The position numbers and the translations under genes were made by a program. A stretch of DNA of 64,000 bases, taken from Ruegeria discodermiae (GTDB taxonomy: Bacteria > Pseudomonadota > Alphaproteobacteria > Rhodobacterales > Rhodobacteraceae). Of the stretch, positions 1 through 8,292 are shown one piece after another; the stretch's first letter is position 1; every line of letters starts with the position of its first letter. The stretch lies in contig NZ_JAVAMO010000005.1 in the NCBI RefSeq assembly GCF_030758345.1, forward strand, positions 62,001-126,000, written 5' to 3'. The notes under the pieces are model-generated. The model did not search any database. It was not told the DNA's origin and saw only the letters and a program-made list of their open reading frames with translations.

Positions 1-8
1 CGGATAGT

Positions 9-40
9 GAGGGCTGACGCGGGCCCAAGGCCTCTTTTTT
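9..40 (+). terminator. Possible terminator of a gene left of the window
   Basis: A GAGG/CCTC pairing (9-12 with 31-34) encloses a self-complementary GGGCCC block and is followed directly by six T (35-40). The stem is imperfect, so this is a weak intrinsic-terminator call. It would end transcription entering from the left. Confidence 0.3.
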
Positions 41-168
41 GCGTCTCGATACCTGCCATCCAAGAAAATTCACATGATTAGGCCTCGTGCCATCTTTTTG
101 AACGATTCTACCCGTTAAAGGAGAGTCGTCTGCTGCATTTACTGAAATAACTATCTGGGGACTCTTCC

Positions 169-585
169 ATGAAACGGATTGCTTTGGCTGCGGTCACGCT
201 GCTGTCGGCCTGTGGCCAATTGCCGGGACCTTCTGTGCCTTACCAGCCGGGTCAAAACCTCGACAGCGCGCGCGCCGCATTCCAGGCTTGCGCACCAACC
301 GCGCCACAATCGGGGCGCAACGCCGTTGTGGGTGGATATGCCGGAGGGTTCGTTCTGGGCGGGCTCGTTGGTGTCGTCATCGTTGCCGCCAATGAGCAGG
401 ATATCCGGACCAATGGCGAATATAACGGCATCGACCGGTGCCTGTCGCGGCGCGGCTTCGAGCGGCGCGAGCTTACGGCAGCCGAGCTGCAGCAGCTCAA
501 CACCAGCAGCCCCGAGCAACGGTGGGTTCTGCTGGATCAGCTGGTCGGCGGCGGGTTGCAGCAGACGGAGGCAAATTCGTTCTGA
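169..585 (+). CDS. Small glycine-rich lipoprotein, function unknown
   Basis: A 138-residue protein. It begins with a basic N-terminus and a hydrophobic stretch ending in a lipobox, LSAC, with the lipidated cysteine at residue 15, so it should be a membrane-anchored lipoprotein in the periplasm. Residues about 49-75 form a Gly/Val-rich hydrophobic segment (GGYAGGFVLGGLVGVVIV) like the glycine-zipper segments of small envelope proteins. The rest is polar and ends in a Gln-rich tail. I recognise no enzyme domain. The ATG at 169 is the only start that keeps the signal sequence. The gene stands alone, 130 bp before the next gene on the same strand. Confidence 0.7.
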   Translation: MKRIALAAVTLLSACGQLPGPSVPYQPGQNLDSARAAFQACAPTAPQSGRNAVVGGYAGGFVLGGLVGVVIVAANEQDIRTNGEYNGIDRCLSRRGFERRELTAAELQQLNTSSPEQRWVLLDQLVGGGLQQTEANSF

Positions 586-714
586 TTACAGCGCCAGGGA
601 TAGGGCCGGACGCGCCAACCGCGCGCGACTGGCCATGCCAAAATCGCCTGTTGCCGCAGAACGCCACGGCTGTGTAAGCTCAGCCCACAGAAATAACCGA
701 GGGACAGGGAAGCC

Positions 715-1047
715 GTGGCTGCAAAATTCGAACTCTACACTGACAAATCCGGTGAATTCCGTTTTCGACTGAAGGCGGGCAATGGCGAAAACATTCTGGC
801 CAGCGAGGGCTATAAGCAAAAGGCCAGCGCTGAAAACGGCATCAAATCGGTCAAAGAAAACGCCGGTGACGATGGGCGCTATGAGCGCAAGGAAACCGCC
901 GCCGGCAAGCATATGTTCAATCTCAAGGCCAGCAACGGTCAGGTGATCGGCACCTCGCAAAGCTATGCCAGCGCCTCGGGGCGCGACAATGGCATCGAGT
1001 CGGTCAAAAAGAACGCGCCTGAGGCCGATACCGACGACCAGACCTGA
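715..1047 (+). CDS. YegP family (DUF1508/UPF0339) protein
   Basis: A 110-residue protein made of two tandem copies of the DUF1508 unit: residues about 4-50 (FELYTDKSGEFRFRLKAGNG... KQKASAENGIKSVKENA) and about 55-102 (YERKETAAGKHMFNLKASNG... SYASASGRDNGIESVKKNA). Each unit has the aromatic-rich strand, the K/R-A-x-N-G turn and the NGI-x-SVK-x-NA helix of the family. Two-unit members are common and about this length. The molecular role of the family is unclear. The start is GTG at 715, preceded by a GGGACAGGGA purine stretch; no ATG fits. No signal peptide is seen, so it is probably cytoplasmic. Confidence 0.85.
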   Translation: MAAKFELYTDKSGEFRFRLKAGNGENILASEGYKQKASAENGIKSVKENAGDDGRYERKETAAGKHMFNLKASNGQVIGTSQSYASASGRDNGIESVKKNAPEADTDDQT

Positions 1048-1284
1048 ATCGTCAATCATGCGGGCCCTGCCATGGTCGGGGCCTCTTGATCTGTGGCGCA
1101 TCTGCTCTTATACACCGCTGGCCGGGGCTCAGAGACGAGTCGCCCGGCTTGGGTTTATTGGTTTGCCTGTTTCTTCGACAGGTCGATGGCCACAGATCCG
1201 AAAACCGAAGAAATGACGACCTGATCTCTGGCGGGCGCTACGGCGGACTCGGTGAAGACCAAGAGCTCTGAGGCGACACCACCT

Positions 1285-1301
1285 TCGTGGATCAACCACG
1301 A
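1285..1301 (+). promoter_or_regulatory. Small hairpin just upstream of the rplS ribosome binding site
   Basis: TCGTGG (1285-1290) pairs with CCACGA (1296-1301) across a 5-nt loop. It ends five bases before the TAGGAG Shine-Dalgarno sequence (1307-1312) of rplS. It could affect initiation on the L19-L31 message. Whether it is regulatory is inference; the stem is short. Confidence 0.3.
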
Positions 1302-1320
1302 GCAGATAGGAGTAGATCAG

Positions 1321-1704
1321 ATGGACCTGATCGCACAGCTTGAAGCGGAGCAGATCTCCGCTCTTGGGAAGGACATTCCCGATTTCAAACCCGGCGACAC
1401 CATTCGCGTCGGCTACAAGGTGACCGAAGGCACACGCTCGCGCGTGCAGAACTACGAAGGCGTCTGCATCAGCCGCAAGAACGGCAATGGCATTGCCGGG
1501 TCGTTCACCGTTCGCAAGATTTCCTTTGGCGAAGGCGTGGAACGTGTGTTCCCGCTGTTCTCGACCAATATCGACAGCATCACTGTTGTTCGCCGTGGCC
1601 GCGTCCGTCGCGCCAAACTGTACTATCTGCGCTCGCGCCGCGGTAAATCCGCCCGTATCGCAGAAGACACCCACTACAAGCCCAAGGCTGGCGCCCAGGC
1701 GTAA
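1321..1704 (+). CDS. rplS: 50S ribosomal protein L19
   Basis: A 127-residue L19, a large-subunit protein at the 30S-50S interface. The family signature is seen throughout: [18 protein letters not shown] near residue 20, [10 protein letters not shown], and the C-terminal [20 protein letters not shown] block. The reading frame is open further upstream, but ATG 1321 is the start because it begins the conserved [11 protein letters not shown] sequence and has TAGGAG eight bases before it. rpmE follows after 11 bp, so the two are cotranscribed. The usual partners rpsP, rimM and trmD are not next to it here. Confidence 0.97.
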   Translation: MDLIAQLEAEQISALGKDIPDFKPGDTIRVGYKVTEGTRSRVQNYEGVCISRKNGNGIAGSFTVRKISFGEGVERVFPLFSTNIDSITVVRRGRVRRAKLYYLRSRRGKSARIAEDTHYKPKAGAQA

Positions 1705-1715
1705 GGAGCGGACCC

Positions 1716-1937
1716 ATGAAAAAAGACACTCATCCCGACTATCACGTGATCGACGTCAAAATGACCGACGGCACGGTTGTGCAGATGCGCTCGACCTGGG
1801 GCAAAGAAGGCGACCAGATGGCGCTGGATATCGACCCCTCGGTGCACCCGGCCTGGACCGGCGGCAACACCCGCCTGATGGATGCCGGCGGCCGCGTATC
1901 GAAGTTCAAGAAGAAATACGAAGGCCTGGGCTTCTAA
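1716..1937 (+). CDS. rpmE: 50S ribosomal protein L31
   Basis: A 73-residue L31. It starts [10 protein letters not shown] and carries the family's [20 protein letters not shown]-terminal part. It lacks the CXXC pair, so it is the zinc-free (C-minus) type found in many alphaproteobacteria. It lies 11 bp after rplS with an AAGGAGCGG ribosome binding site and is followed by a strong terminator, so rplS-rpmE is a two-gene unit. Confidence 0.96.
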   Translation: MKKDTHPDYHVIDVKMTDGTVVQMRSTWGKEGDQMALDIDPSVHPAWTGGNTRLMDAGGRVSKFKKKYEGLGF

Positions 1938-1959
1938 ACGCTCACCGCCTCGCAGATTC

Positions 1960-1986
1960 AAGGCCGTCCTTCGGGGCGGCCTTTTT
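1960..1986 (+). terminator. Rho-independent terminator of rplS-rpmE
   Basis: AAGGCCGTCC (1960-1969) pairs with GGGCGGCCTT (1974-1983) through a TTCG tetraloop, with one G-T pair, and is followed by a run of T to 1986. A textbook intrinsic terminator 22 bp after the rpmE stop. Confidence 0.92.
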
Positions 1987-2151
1987 CATTTCGTGTCGTT
2001 GACTGCCTTGTGGAGTTGAGCCGTGACATTGACACAGAGCTCTACTAGTTTTCGCAGCAGTGGACCAAAAAAGCGAGCTGGCAAGAGTGCGGAGAAATAG
2101 CAATCTGAGCGGGAGTACTCTGGCACGTCTCGGGCGGGGCACTTCCCAGTC

Positions 2152-3168
2152 ATGATACTGCATAACGGCATCAGCGTCAGACGCATGCTGAAAGACTCTC
2201 GCGGGTTCATTTTCGTAGTGCTCGCTTGGACCGCAATTGTGGTGATGGTCGATGACTTTGTTACGGTCGATCTCAGCCCGCCTGTCACCGTGCTTGGCTT
2301 GACGGTGGCCTTCTTCCTCGGGTTCAAAAACACGTCCGCCTTCGCCCGGTGGTGGGAAGCCCGAAATATTTGGGGTGAGGTTGTCAACGCAAGTCGAGAT
2401 TGGGGTAATGTGATCTCAAATCTGGTCGGCAAAGATGGCACGCCGGTCGACGAGGAAATCCGGCGCGCACTGATCGAACGACATATCGCCTGGCTGAATA
2501 TGCTGGCCTACCAGCTCCGTACCTCCTCTCGCGTTAGTCGTGGCCGAAAACCCTGGATGTTTGGCCACGAGTGGCAGAGCAATCGCCTCGAATTACATCA
2601 AACGACCGAAAGCTGGCGCGCAAAGCAGCTGGGCGAAGACCTGCCGCTTTTGGTAGACAAAGACAACAAGGCGGTTTTCCTGCTCAAGCGGCAAGGCGAG
2701 ATGGTTTCATCGCTTGCCCAGACCGGAAAAATTGAACCCTATTGGCAAGTGGCGTTGATGGAACGTTTGGCGCGCCTTGCAGATGCCCAAGGTCGATGTG
2801 AGCGCATCAAGAACACACCTTTCCCGCGCCAAATCGCCGAGGTTGGGCGTATTTTCAGCTGGATTTTCATTTTTTTGCTCCCGTTTGCCTTTCATGATCA
2901 ACGAGACATAGGGTGGGAGTTCAACGTCACGTTCCTGCTTTCGGCATTCCACGATTGGTTGAGCCTTGCACCTATCGGCGGGCTGGTCTGCTGGGTGTTT
3001 TACGTGACAGAGCAGGTCAGCGCCTCGATGGAAGACCCGTTTGACGGCGGCGTGACCGATGTGCCGATTTCAACGCTCTGCCGGAACATTGAGATCGACC
3101 TGCGCCAGATGACCGGCTGGGGTATGGTGCCCAGCCCGACCCAGCCGATTGAAAGGGCGCTTTACTAA
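2152..3168 (+). CDS. Bestrophin-family (UPF0187) ion channel protein
   Basis: A 338-residue inner-membrane protein of the bacterial bestrophin family, which form pentameric ion channels. Residues about 20-60 hold two hydrophobic helices with the family's FLGFKNTSAFARWWEARNIWGEVVNASRDW motif. Later hydrophobic segments (IFSWIFIFLLPFAFHD near 240 and GGLVCWVFYVTEQVS near 275) precede the conserved MEDPFDGGVTDVPISTLCRNIEIDLRQM tail. Length and order match the family. The transported ion cannot be told from the sequence; an anion or cation channel is possible. The gene is convergent with the alanine symporter, with 24 bp between stops. Confidence 0.88.
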   Translation: MILHNGISVRRMLKDSRGFIFVVLAWTAIVVMVDDFVTVDLSPPVTVLGLTVAFFLGFKNTSAFARWWEARNIWGEVVNASRDWGNVISNLVGKDGTPVDEEIRRALIERHIAWLNMLAYQLRTSSRVSRGRKPWMFGHEWQSNRLELHQTTESWRAKQLGEDLPLLVDKDNKAVFLLKRQGEMVSSLAQTGKIEPYWQVALMERLARLADAQGRCERIKNTPFPRQIAEVGRIFSWIFIFLLPFAFHDQRDIGWEFNVTFLLSAFHDWLSLAPIGGLVCWVFYVTEQVSASMEDPFDGGVTDVPISTLCRNIEIDLRQMTGWGMVPSPTQPIERALY

Positions 3169-3179
3169 CCTTCCCGTCC

Positions 3180-3191
3180 CCTTGGCCAAGG
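3180..3191. other. 12-bp palindrome between two convergent stop codons
   Basis: CCTTGGCCAAGG is a perfect palindrome lying between the stop of the bestrophin gene (3168) and the stop of the symporter (3193). It has no T run, so it is at best a weak bidirectional stop signal. Confidence 0.25.
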
Positions 3192-3192
3192 A

Positions 3193-4632
3193 TCAGCCGC
3201 CATCCGCATCGCGCACGCCTGACCATGCAGCGCGGTCGATATCGAGATCGGGAAATGCCTCGGGATCGAAAACCGGTCGCTCTACCCCGGAATTCAACTG
3301 CTTGCGGAAATCCCCGAGCAGTCGCAGTGCAATGGGCATCAGCATCATCAACGCCACCAGATTGACCACCGCCAGCAGCCCCATCAGCGGATCCGAGAAG
3401 AAGAAGACCGCCGTGGCGCCGGGTGCAATCGCCCCCAGCAGCACCACGAGGATCACTCCGACCCGCAGGATGGGAAGTGAGTTGCGCGCCTTGGTGATGA
3501 AGCTCAGCGCGTTTTCACCCAGATAGTAGTTGTAGATGATCGAACTGAAGGCAAAGAGCAGCAGCATGAAGGACAGCAGATATTGCGACCATGCGCCCAG
3601 ATGCGACGCCAGCGATTGCTGGGTCAGGGCAATGCCGTCCACCCCTTCCGCACCCGGCACATAGATATCGCCCAACAGCACCACAAAAGCGGTGCAGCTG
3701 CATATGAAGATCGTATCGATGAACACCGAGAAGGACTGGGTGATGCCCTGGCTGATCGGGTGACGCACATCCGCTGTCGCCGCCACGTTTGGGGCCGAAC
3801 CCAGCCCCGCCTCGTTGGAAAACAGCCCGCGCTGCAAGCCTTGCGCAAGTGCCGCGCCCATGCCGCCGCTGACCGCTTCTTCGATACCGAAGGCATTTGC
3901 CACGATCGAGACGATCACGCCCGGAACCTCACCGATATTGAGCAGGATCACCACCAGTGCCATCGCGATATAGGCCACGGCCATGATCGGAACCACCACA
4001 TCGGCAACCTTGGTGATCCTGTGAATGCCACCAAATACGATAAAGCCCGAAATCCCCGCCAGCAGCAGCCCGGTCCAAACCCGGTCGATCCCCATGCTGT
4101 CCTGCACCGCGCCGGCCACGGTATTGCCCTGAAACGCGTTGAAGCCAAATGCAAAAGACGCGATCAGGCAGACCGCATAGACCAGCGCCAGCCAGCGATA
4201 CTCGCGGCCCAACCCATGGATGATGGTGCGCGCCGGGCCGCCCCGGAACATCCCGTCGGGTTGCCTTTGTTTGTAAAGCTGCGCCAGCGAGCATTCCACC
4301 AGACTGGTCGCCATGCCCAGCAGCGCAATCGCCCACATCCAGAACACCGCGCCCGGCCCGCCAAGGCTGATCGCCACGGCGACGCCCGCGATATTGCCGC
4401 CACCGACGCGCCCCCCAACCGACAACAGCAGCGCCTCGCGCGCCGAGATCGCATTGGGGTCGCCGGGTTTATTCTTGCCTGACAGCACGCGGAACATGCG
4501 AGTGAAGTATTCGAGCTGCACAAAGCGGGTCATCAGGGTGATGAACACACCAAACACCACGAGCATCGGGATCAGGGCAAATCCCCAGGTCAGATCACCG
4601 ATCAGTCCGAAGATATTATGAAAAATCGACAC
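3193..4632 (-). CDS. Sodium:alanine symporter family (AGCS) transporter
   Basis: A 479-residue integral membrane protein with about eleven hydrophobic segments. It has the AGCS family motifs GGRVGGGNIAGVAVAISLGG (near residue 75) and the later ALAQGLQRGLFSNEAGLGSAPNVAA motif (near 270), which form the amino acid and sodium sites. It should take up alanine or glycine with sodium. The frame is open further upstream, but the start is GTG at 4632 (MSIFHNIFGLIG), because GAGGAG stands just before it and the upstream residues are unlike the family. Substrate choice within the family is not determined by sequence alone. Confidence 0.9.
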   Translation of the reverse strand: MSIFHNIFGLIGDLTWGFALIPMLVVFGVFITLMTRFVQLEYFTRMFRVLSGKNKPGDPNAISAREALLLSVGGRVGGGNIAGVAVAISLGGPGAVFWMWAIALLGMATSLVECSLAQLYKQRQPDGMFRGGPARTIIHGLGREYRWLALVYAVCLIASFAFGFNAFQGNTVAGAVQDSMGIDRVWTGLLLAGISGFIVFGGIHRITKVADVVVPIMAVAYIAMALVVILLNIGEVPGVIVSIVANAFGIEEAVSGGMGAALAQGLQRGLFSNEAGLGSAPNVAATADVRHPISQGITQSFSVFIDTIFICSCTAFVVLLGDIYVPGAEGVDGIALTQQSLASHLGAWSQYLLSFMLLLFAFSSIIYNYYLGENALSFITKARNSLPILRVGVILVVLLGAIAPGATAVFFFSDPLMGLLAVVNLVALMMLMPIALRLLGDFRKQLNSGVERPVFDPEAFPDLDIDRAAWSGVRDADGG

Positions 4633-4971
4633 GAGGCGTCTCCTCTTAGGCAGAACGCACGCATTGCGCGCTGAAGGAGCGAGGAGGGGCACGGATCATT
4701 GCCGTCCCAACTCACCCGGCACTGAAATACAATTTCTTGTAAGCCCATGAGGTTACCAGTTTCGCATGAATTATAAAACTTTTGTATCGCTCTGGCTGTG
4801 GGGTGAATGGCGGGTGCAGTTTGCCCTTCGACAAGCCGGATGCCTTGATTGTTCGCCAAGCAACATTGCCGATACAAACAGGTGCGACACCGCTTCCCTT
4901 TGCAAGGCACACAACATATAGTGCGGCCCAACAGCGCGGAGACAATCGCGCGGAATGTGGGACACACAGGC
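4633..4971. other. Divergent intergenic region between the alanine symporter and mipZ
   Basis: A 339-bp spacer holding the promoters of both flanking genes. An AT-rich patch at about 4765-4790 stands out against the GC-rich surroundings and is the most likely promoter zone. No supportable ORF, RNA gene or strong inverted repeat was found. Confidence 0.4.
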
Positions 4972-5781
4972 ATGGCACATATCATTGTCGTCGGAAACGA
5001 AAAAGGCGGCGCGGGGAAATCGACGGTATCGATGCATGTGGCCACCGCCCTTGCGCGGATGGGATACAAGGTCAACACGCTGGACCTTGATCTTCGCCAG
5101 CGCAGCCTCGGGCGCTATTTCGAAAACCGCCGCAGCTTTCTGCGCGATGCCGAGATCGACCTGCCCGGCCCGGTTAACCACGACCTGCCCGAGATCGACC
5201 CGCAGACGCTGAAACCGGGCGAGAACATCTATGACCACCGCCTGTCCGCCGCTGTTGGCTCACTTGAAACCGACAGCGACTATATCCTGATCGACTGTCC
5301 CGGCTCGCATACACGGCTCAGTCAGGTGGCGCACTCGCTGGCCGATACGCTGGTCACGCCGCTGAATGACAGCTTCATCGATTTCGATCTGCTGGCGCGC
5401 ACGGATTCCAAGGGCGAGGCTATCGTCGGTCCTTCGGTCTATTCCGAGATGGTCTGGAACGCCCGCCAGTTGCGCGCGCAGGCCGGGTTGAAACCGATCG
5501 ACTGGGTCGTGTTACGCAACCGTGTCGGCACCCAGCGCATGGTGAACAAGGAAAAGATGGAACGCGCGCTCAAGATGCTGTCCGACCGGATCGGTTTCCG
5601 CATCGCGCCGGGCTTTTCCGAGCGGGTTATCTTCCGCGAATTGTTCCCGCGCGGCCTGACCCTGCTGGACCTCAAGGATATCGGCGTCAAGCAGCTCAAC
5701 ATCTCGAATGTCGCCGCCCGGCAGGAGCTGCGCGACATGATGAAAGCCCTCAGCCTGCCCGGCGTCGAGATCGACTTCTGA
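4972..5781 (+). CDS. mipZ: Division-plane positioning ATPase MipZ
   Basis: A 269-residue ParA/MinD-type ATPase. Residues 1-20 hold the deviant Walker A loop, NEKGGAGKSTVS, followed by the family's TLDLDLRQRSLGRYFENR (Walker A-prime region). ILIDCPGSHTRLS near residue 105 is Walker B. The later DSFIDFDLLAR and WVVLRNRVG blocks are typical of MipZ rather than generic ParA. MipZ binds ParB near origins and blocks FtsZ assembly away from midcell in alphaproteobacteria. ATG 4972 is chosen because it begins the conserved core and follows an ACACAGG sequence; the frame is open upstream. Convergent with mdeB. Confidence 0.93.
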   Translation: MAHIIVVGNEKGGAGKSTVSMHVATALARMGYKVNTLDLDLRQRSLGRYFENRRSFLRDAEIDLPGPVNHDLPEIDPQTLKPGENIYDHRLSAAVGSLETDSDYILIDCPGSHTRLSQVAHSLADTLVTPLNDSFIDFDLLARTDSKGEAIVGPSVYSEMVWNARQLRAQAGLKPIDWVVLRNRVGTQRMVNKEKMERALKMLSDRIGFRIAPGFSERVIFRELFPRGLTLLDLKDIGVKQLNISNVAARQELRDMMKALSLPGVEIDF

Positions 5782-5884
5782 GCGCGGTCCGAAAAGTGTC
5801 ATGCGGTATTTGGACCAGATTGCGCCCTTGCCGCCTCTAAACACGGTGCCTCACCGGCAAGATCCGACCATTTGGAAGTGATTT

Positions 5885-8278
5885 TTAAGGTTTGACGAGA
5901 CCGAGGTCTCGACGGAATACCTGTTTCCCGATCGTCAGTGCGTTCACTTTCTCGACGATGGCGTCGGCATCGATACCATGATGGCGATAAAGATCGCCGA
6001 TCGTGCCGCTCTGACCAAAGTGCTCGACACCCATTGAGATAGTCTGATGCCCATGCACGCCGCCCAACCACGAAAGTGTCGCCGGATGCCCGTCGATGAC
6101 GGTGATCAGTTTGCAGTGAGGCGCGAGGTCCGACATCAACGTTTCGATATGGGATCGTGCCGCCTGATTGCCGCGCGAGCGTGCGCGTTGAGCGGCCGTC
6201 CATCCGGCGTTCAGCCGATCAGCCGAGGTGACAGCAAGCACACCGATATCCCGGCGGCCTTCCCCAATCATTCCGGCGGCCCTGATTGCCTCTGGCGCAA
6301 CGGTGCCTTGATAGGCGATCACAACTTCGCAATTCGGGCCCGGCTTGCGCAGCCAATAGGCCCCATCGATGGCCCCCTGGCGGAATTCATCGTCAACGCG
6401 CTTGCCCGGTTGCTCGATCGGGTTGGTGGTCAGGCGCAGATAAACCGAACCACCGGTTTCGTCTCGCAGCCAGGTGCGTTCGTCCGGTTGCCCCTCACCG
6501 TCGCGCTGAAGATAGTTGAAGGCCCATTCCATGATCACGGCCAATTCATCGGCAAAGGCGGGTTCAAAGGCGGCCAGCCCGTCCTGGCTCATGCCGATCA
6601 GCGGGGTGCCGACGGATTGGTGCGCACCGCCTTCCGGGGCCAGCGTCACACCCGAAGGCGTGCCCACCAACAGGAACCGCGCATCCTGATAGCAGGCGTA
6701 GTTCAGCGCATCGAGCCCGCGGCAGACAAAGGGATCATAGACCGTACCAATAGGGATCAGCCGCTTGCCGAACAAGGAATGTGACAGCCCGGCTGCGCCC
6801 AGAAGCAGCATCAGGTTCATTTCGGCGATGCCAAGTTCGATATGCTGCCCTTTGGGCGTAAACTCCCATTTTGCGGTCGATGGGATGCGATGCTCAATGA
6901 AAGCGTCGGCCTGTTCGGATCGGGAAAACAGCTTGCGTCGGTTCACCCAAGGGCCAAGGCTGGTTGTGCCGGTGACGTCGGGTGATGTGGTCACGATGCG
7001 CACGGCCAGTGCGCTATCCCCTTTGGACAGATCATCCAGGATCTTGCCAAAAGCCATCTGGGTCGAAACCTCACGGCTTGTGTCGATCCCGATGGATGGT
7101 ACGTCCAGCTTGTCATCTTGATAGCGCCGCGGCCCTTCGGCAAAAAATGGGACCCTCGAAAGAAAGCGCGTGAACGCCTCGGGATCAGGCACCGTGGCAA
7201 GAGGCTCCCATTCGTCGCCTGCGGCCACCCCCATATGAGCCTGCCACTGAGCAAATTGGCTGCTATTCATCAGCCCGCCATGATTGTCCTTGTGGCCGGC
7301 AATGGGTGTACCCCAACCTTTTACCGTATAGGCCAGAAAACAGGTCGGGCGATCATGATCAATCGCAGCAAATGCCTGGGCCATGGTCTCGACGCAGTTG
7401 CCACCAAGATTTTCCATCAGCGCCGCAAGTTCGGTATCCGTGCGCCGTTCAATAAGGGCTGTTACGTCCCCTTGATCGCCCAGATCATCCATCAGGCGCT
7501 GACGCCAGACTGCACCGCCCATGAAGGTCAGCGCTGAATAGTCCTGGTTGGGGCAGGCGTCGATCCAGTCGCGCAGTTGCTCCCCTCCGGGTTCTTCGAA
7601 TGCGGCGCGCTGCAGCACGCCGTATTTTACGCGCACGACGTCCCAGCCAAAGGCATCAAAGATCTTCTCGATCCTCTCAAACAACCCTTCGCGCACGATG
7701 CCGTCCAGTGACTGGCGGTTGTAATCGATGATCCACCACGTATTGCGCAGGCCATTCTTCCAGCCTTCCTGCAACGCCTCATAAATATTGCCTTCGTCCA
7801 GTTCGGCATCCCCGACCAGCGCCACCATGCGCCCCATCGGGGCATCGGCGCCCCAGCTTTTGGCCTTGATGTAATCCTGGATGATCGACGCAAATGAGGT
7901 GATCGCTACGCCCAGCCCCACTGACCCGGTCGAGAAATCCACGTCGTCGATATCCTTGGTGCGGCTGGGATAGCTCTGCACCCCGCCGAACCCGCGGAAG
8001 TTCTCCATCTTCTCGCGGGTCTGGTTGCCCATGAGGTATTGCATGGCGTGAAAGACCGGCGACGCATGGGGTTTGACCGCCACCCTGTCCTCTGGCCGCA
8101 GCGCCGAGAAATACAGGGCCGTCATGATCGACACCATCGACGCCGAGGACGCCTGATGCCCGCCGATCTTGATCCCGTCCACCTTGGGCCGGACATGGTT
8201 GGCATGGTGGATCATCCAATGCGACAACCACAGCAGCCGCTGCTCGACAATCTTCAGTTGGGCGGAGTCAGGATGCAT
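5885..8278 (-). CDS. mdeB: AceE-like homodimeric 2-oxoacid dehydrogenase E1, probably 2-oxobutyrate dehydrogenase (MdeB)
   Basis: A 797-residue thiamine-diphosphate enzyme of the transketolase/AceE superfamily. Residues about 30-50 (GGHQASSASMVSIMTALYF) match the AceE start. GDAELDE (156-162) through N187 is the ThDP/Mg motif, and FDAFGWDVVRVKYG follows as in AceE. The C-terminal half has the pyrimidine-binding domain (HIELGIAEMNLMLLLGAAGL). It is shorter than E. coli AceE (about 887). It lies 14 bp downstream of methionine gamma-lyase, and the pair faces an Lrp gene. That is the arrangement of the Pseudomonas putida mdeR-mdeAB locus, where MdeB is the E1 for 2-oxobutyrate. E2 and E3 partners must come from elsewhere. 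Databases often call such proteins transketolase. The start has CGGAGATCACC before ATG. Confidence 0.82.
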   Translation of the reverse strand: MHPDSAQLKIVEQRLLWLSHWMIHHANHVRPKVDGIKIGGHQASSASMVSIMTALYFSALRPEDRVAVKPHASPVFHAMQYLMGNQTREKMENFRGFGGVQSYPSRTKDIDDVDFSTGSVGLGVAITSFASIIQDYIKAKSWGADAPMGRMVALVGDAELDEGNIYEALQEGWKNGLRNTWWIIDYNRQSLDGIVREGLFERIEKIFDAFGWDVVRVKYGVLQRAAFEEPGGEQLRDWIDACPNQDYSALTFMGGAVWRQRLMDDLGDQGDVTALIERRTDTELAALMENLGGNCVETMAQAFAAIDHDRPTCFLAYTVKGWGTPIAGHKDNHGGLMNSSQFAQWQAHMGVAAGDEWEPLATVPDPEAFTRFLSRVPFFAEGPRRYQDDKLDVPSIGIDTSREVSTQMAFGKILDDLSKGDSALAVRIVTTSPDVTGTTSLGPWVNRRKLFSRSEQADAFIEHRIPSTAKWEFTPKGQHIELGIAEMNLMLLLGAAGLSHSLFGKRLIPIGTVYDPFVCRGLDALNYACYQDARFLLVGTPSGVTLAPEGGAHQSVGTPLIGMSQDGLAAFEPAFADELAVIMEWAFNYLQRDGEGQPDERTWLRDETGGSVYLRLTTNPIEQPGKRVDDEFRQGAIDGAYWLRKPGPNCEVVIAYQGTVAPEAIRAAGMIGEGRRDIGVLAVTSADRLNAGWTAAQRARSRGNQAARSHIETLMSDLAPHCKLITVIDGHPATLSWLGGVHGHQTISMGVEHFGQSGTIGDLYRHHGIDADAIVEKVNALTIGKQVFRRDLGLVKP

Positions 8279-8292
8279 GGTGATCTCCGGGT

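Noticed and set aside
5885-8278. Transketolase or DXP synthase
   Set aside because: The N-terminal and ThDP motifs follow AceE more closely, and the partner gene is methionine gamma-lyase with an Lrp regulator, as in mde loci.
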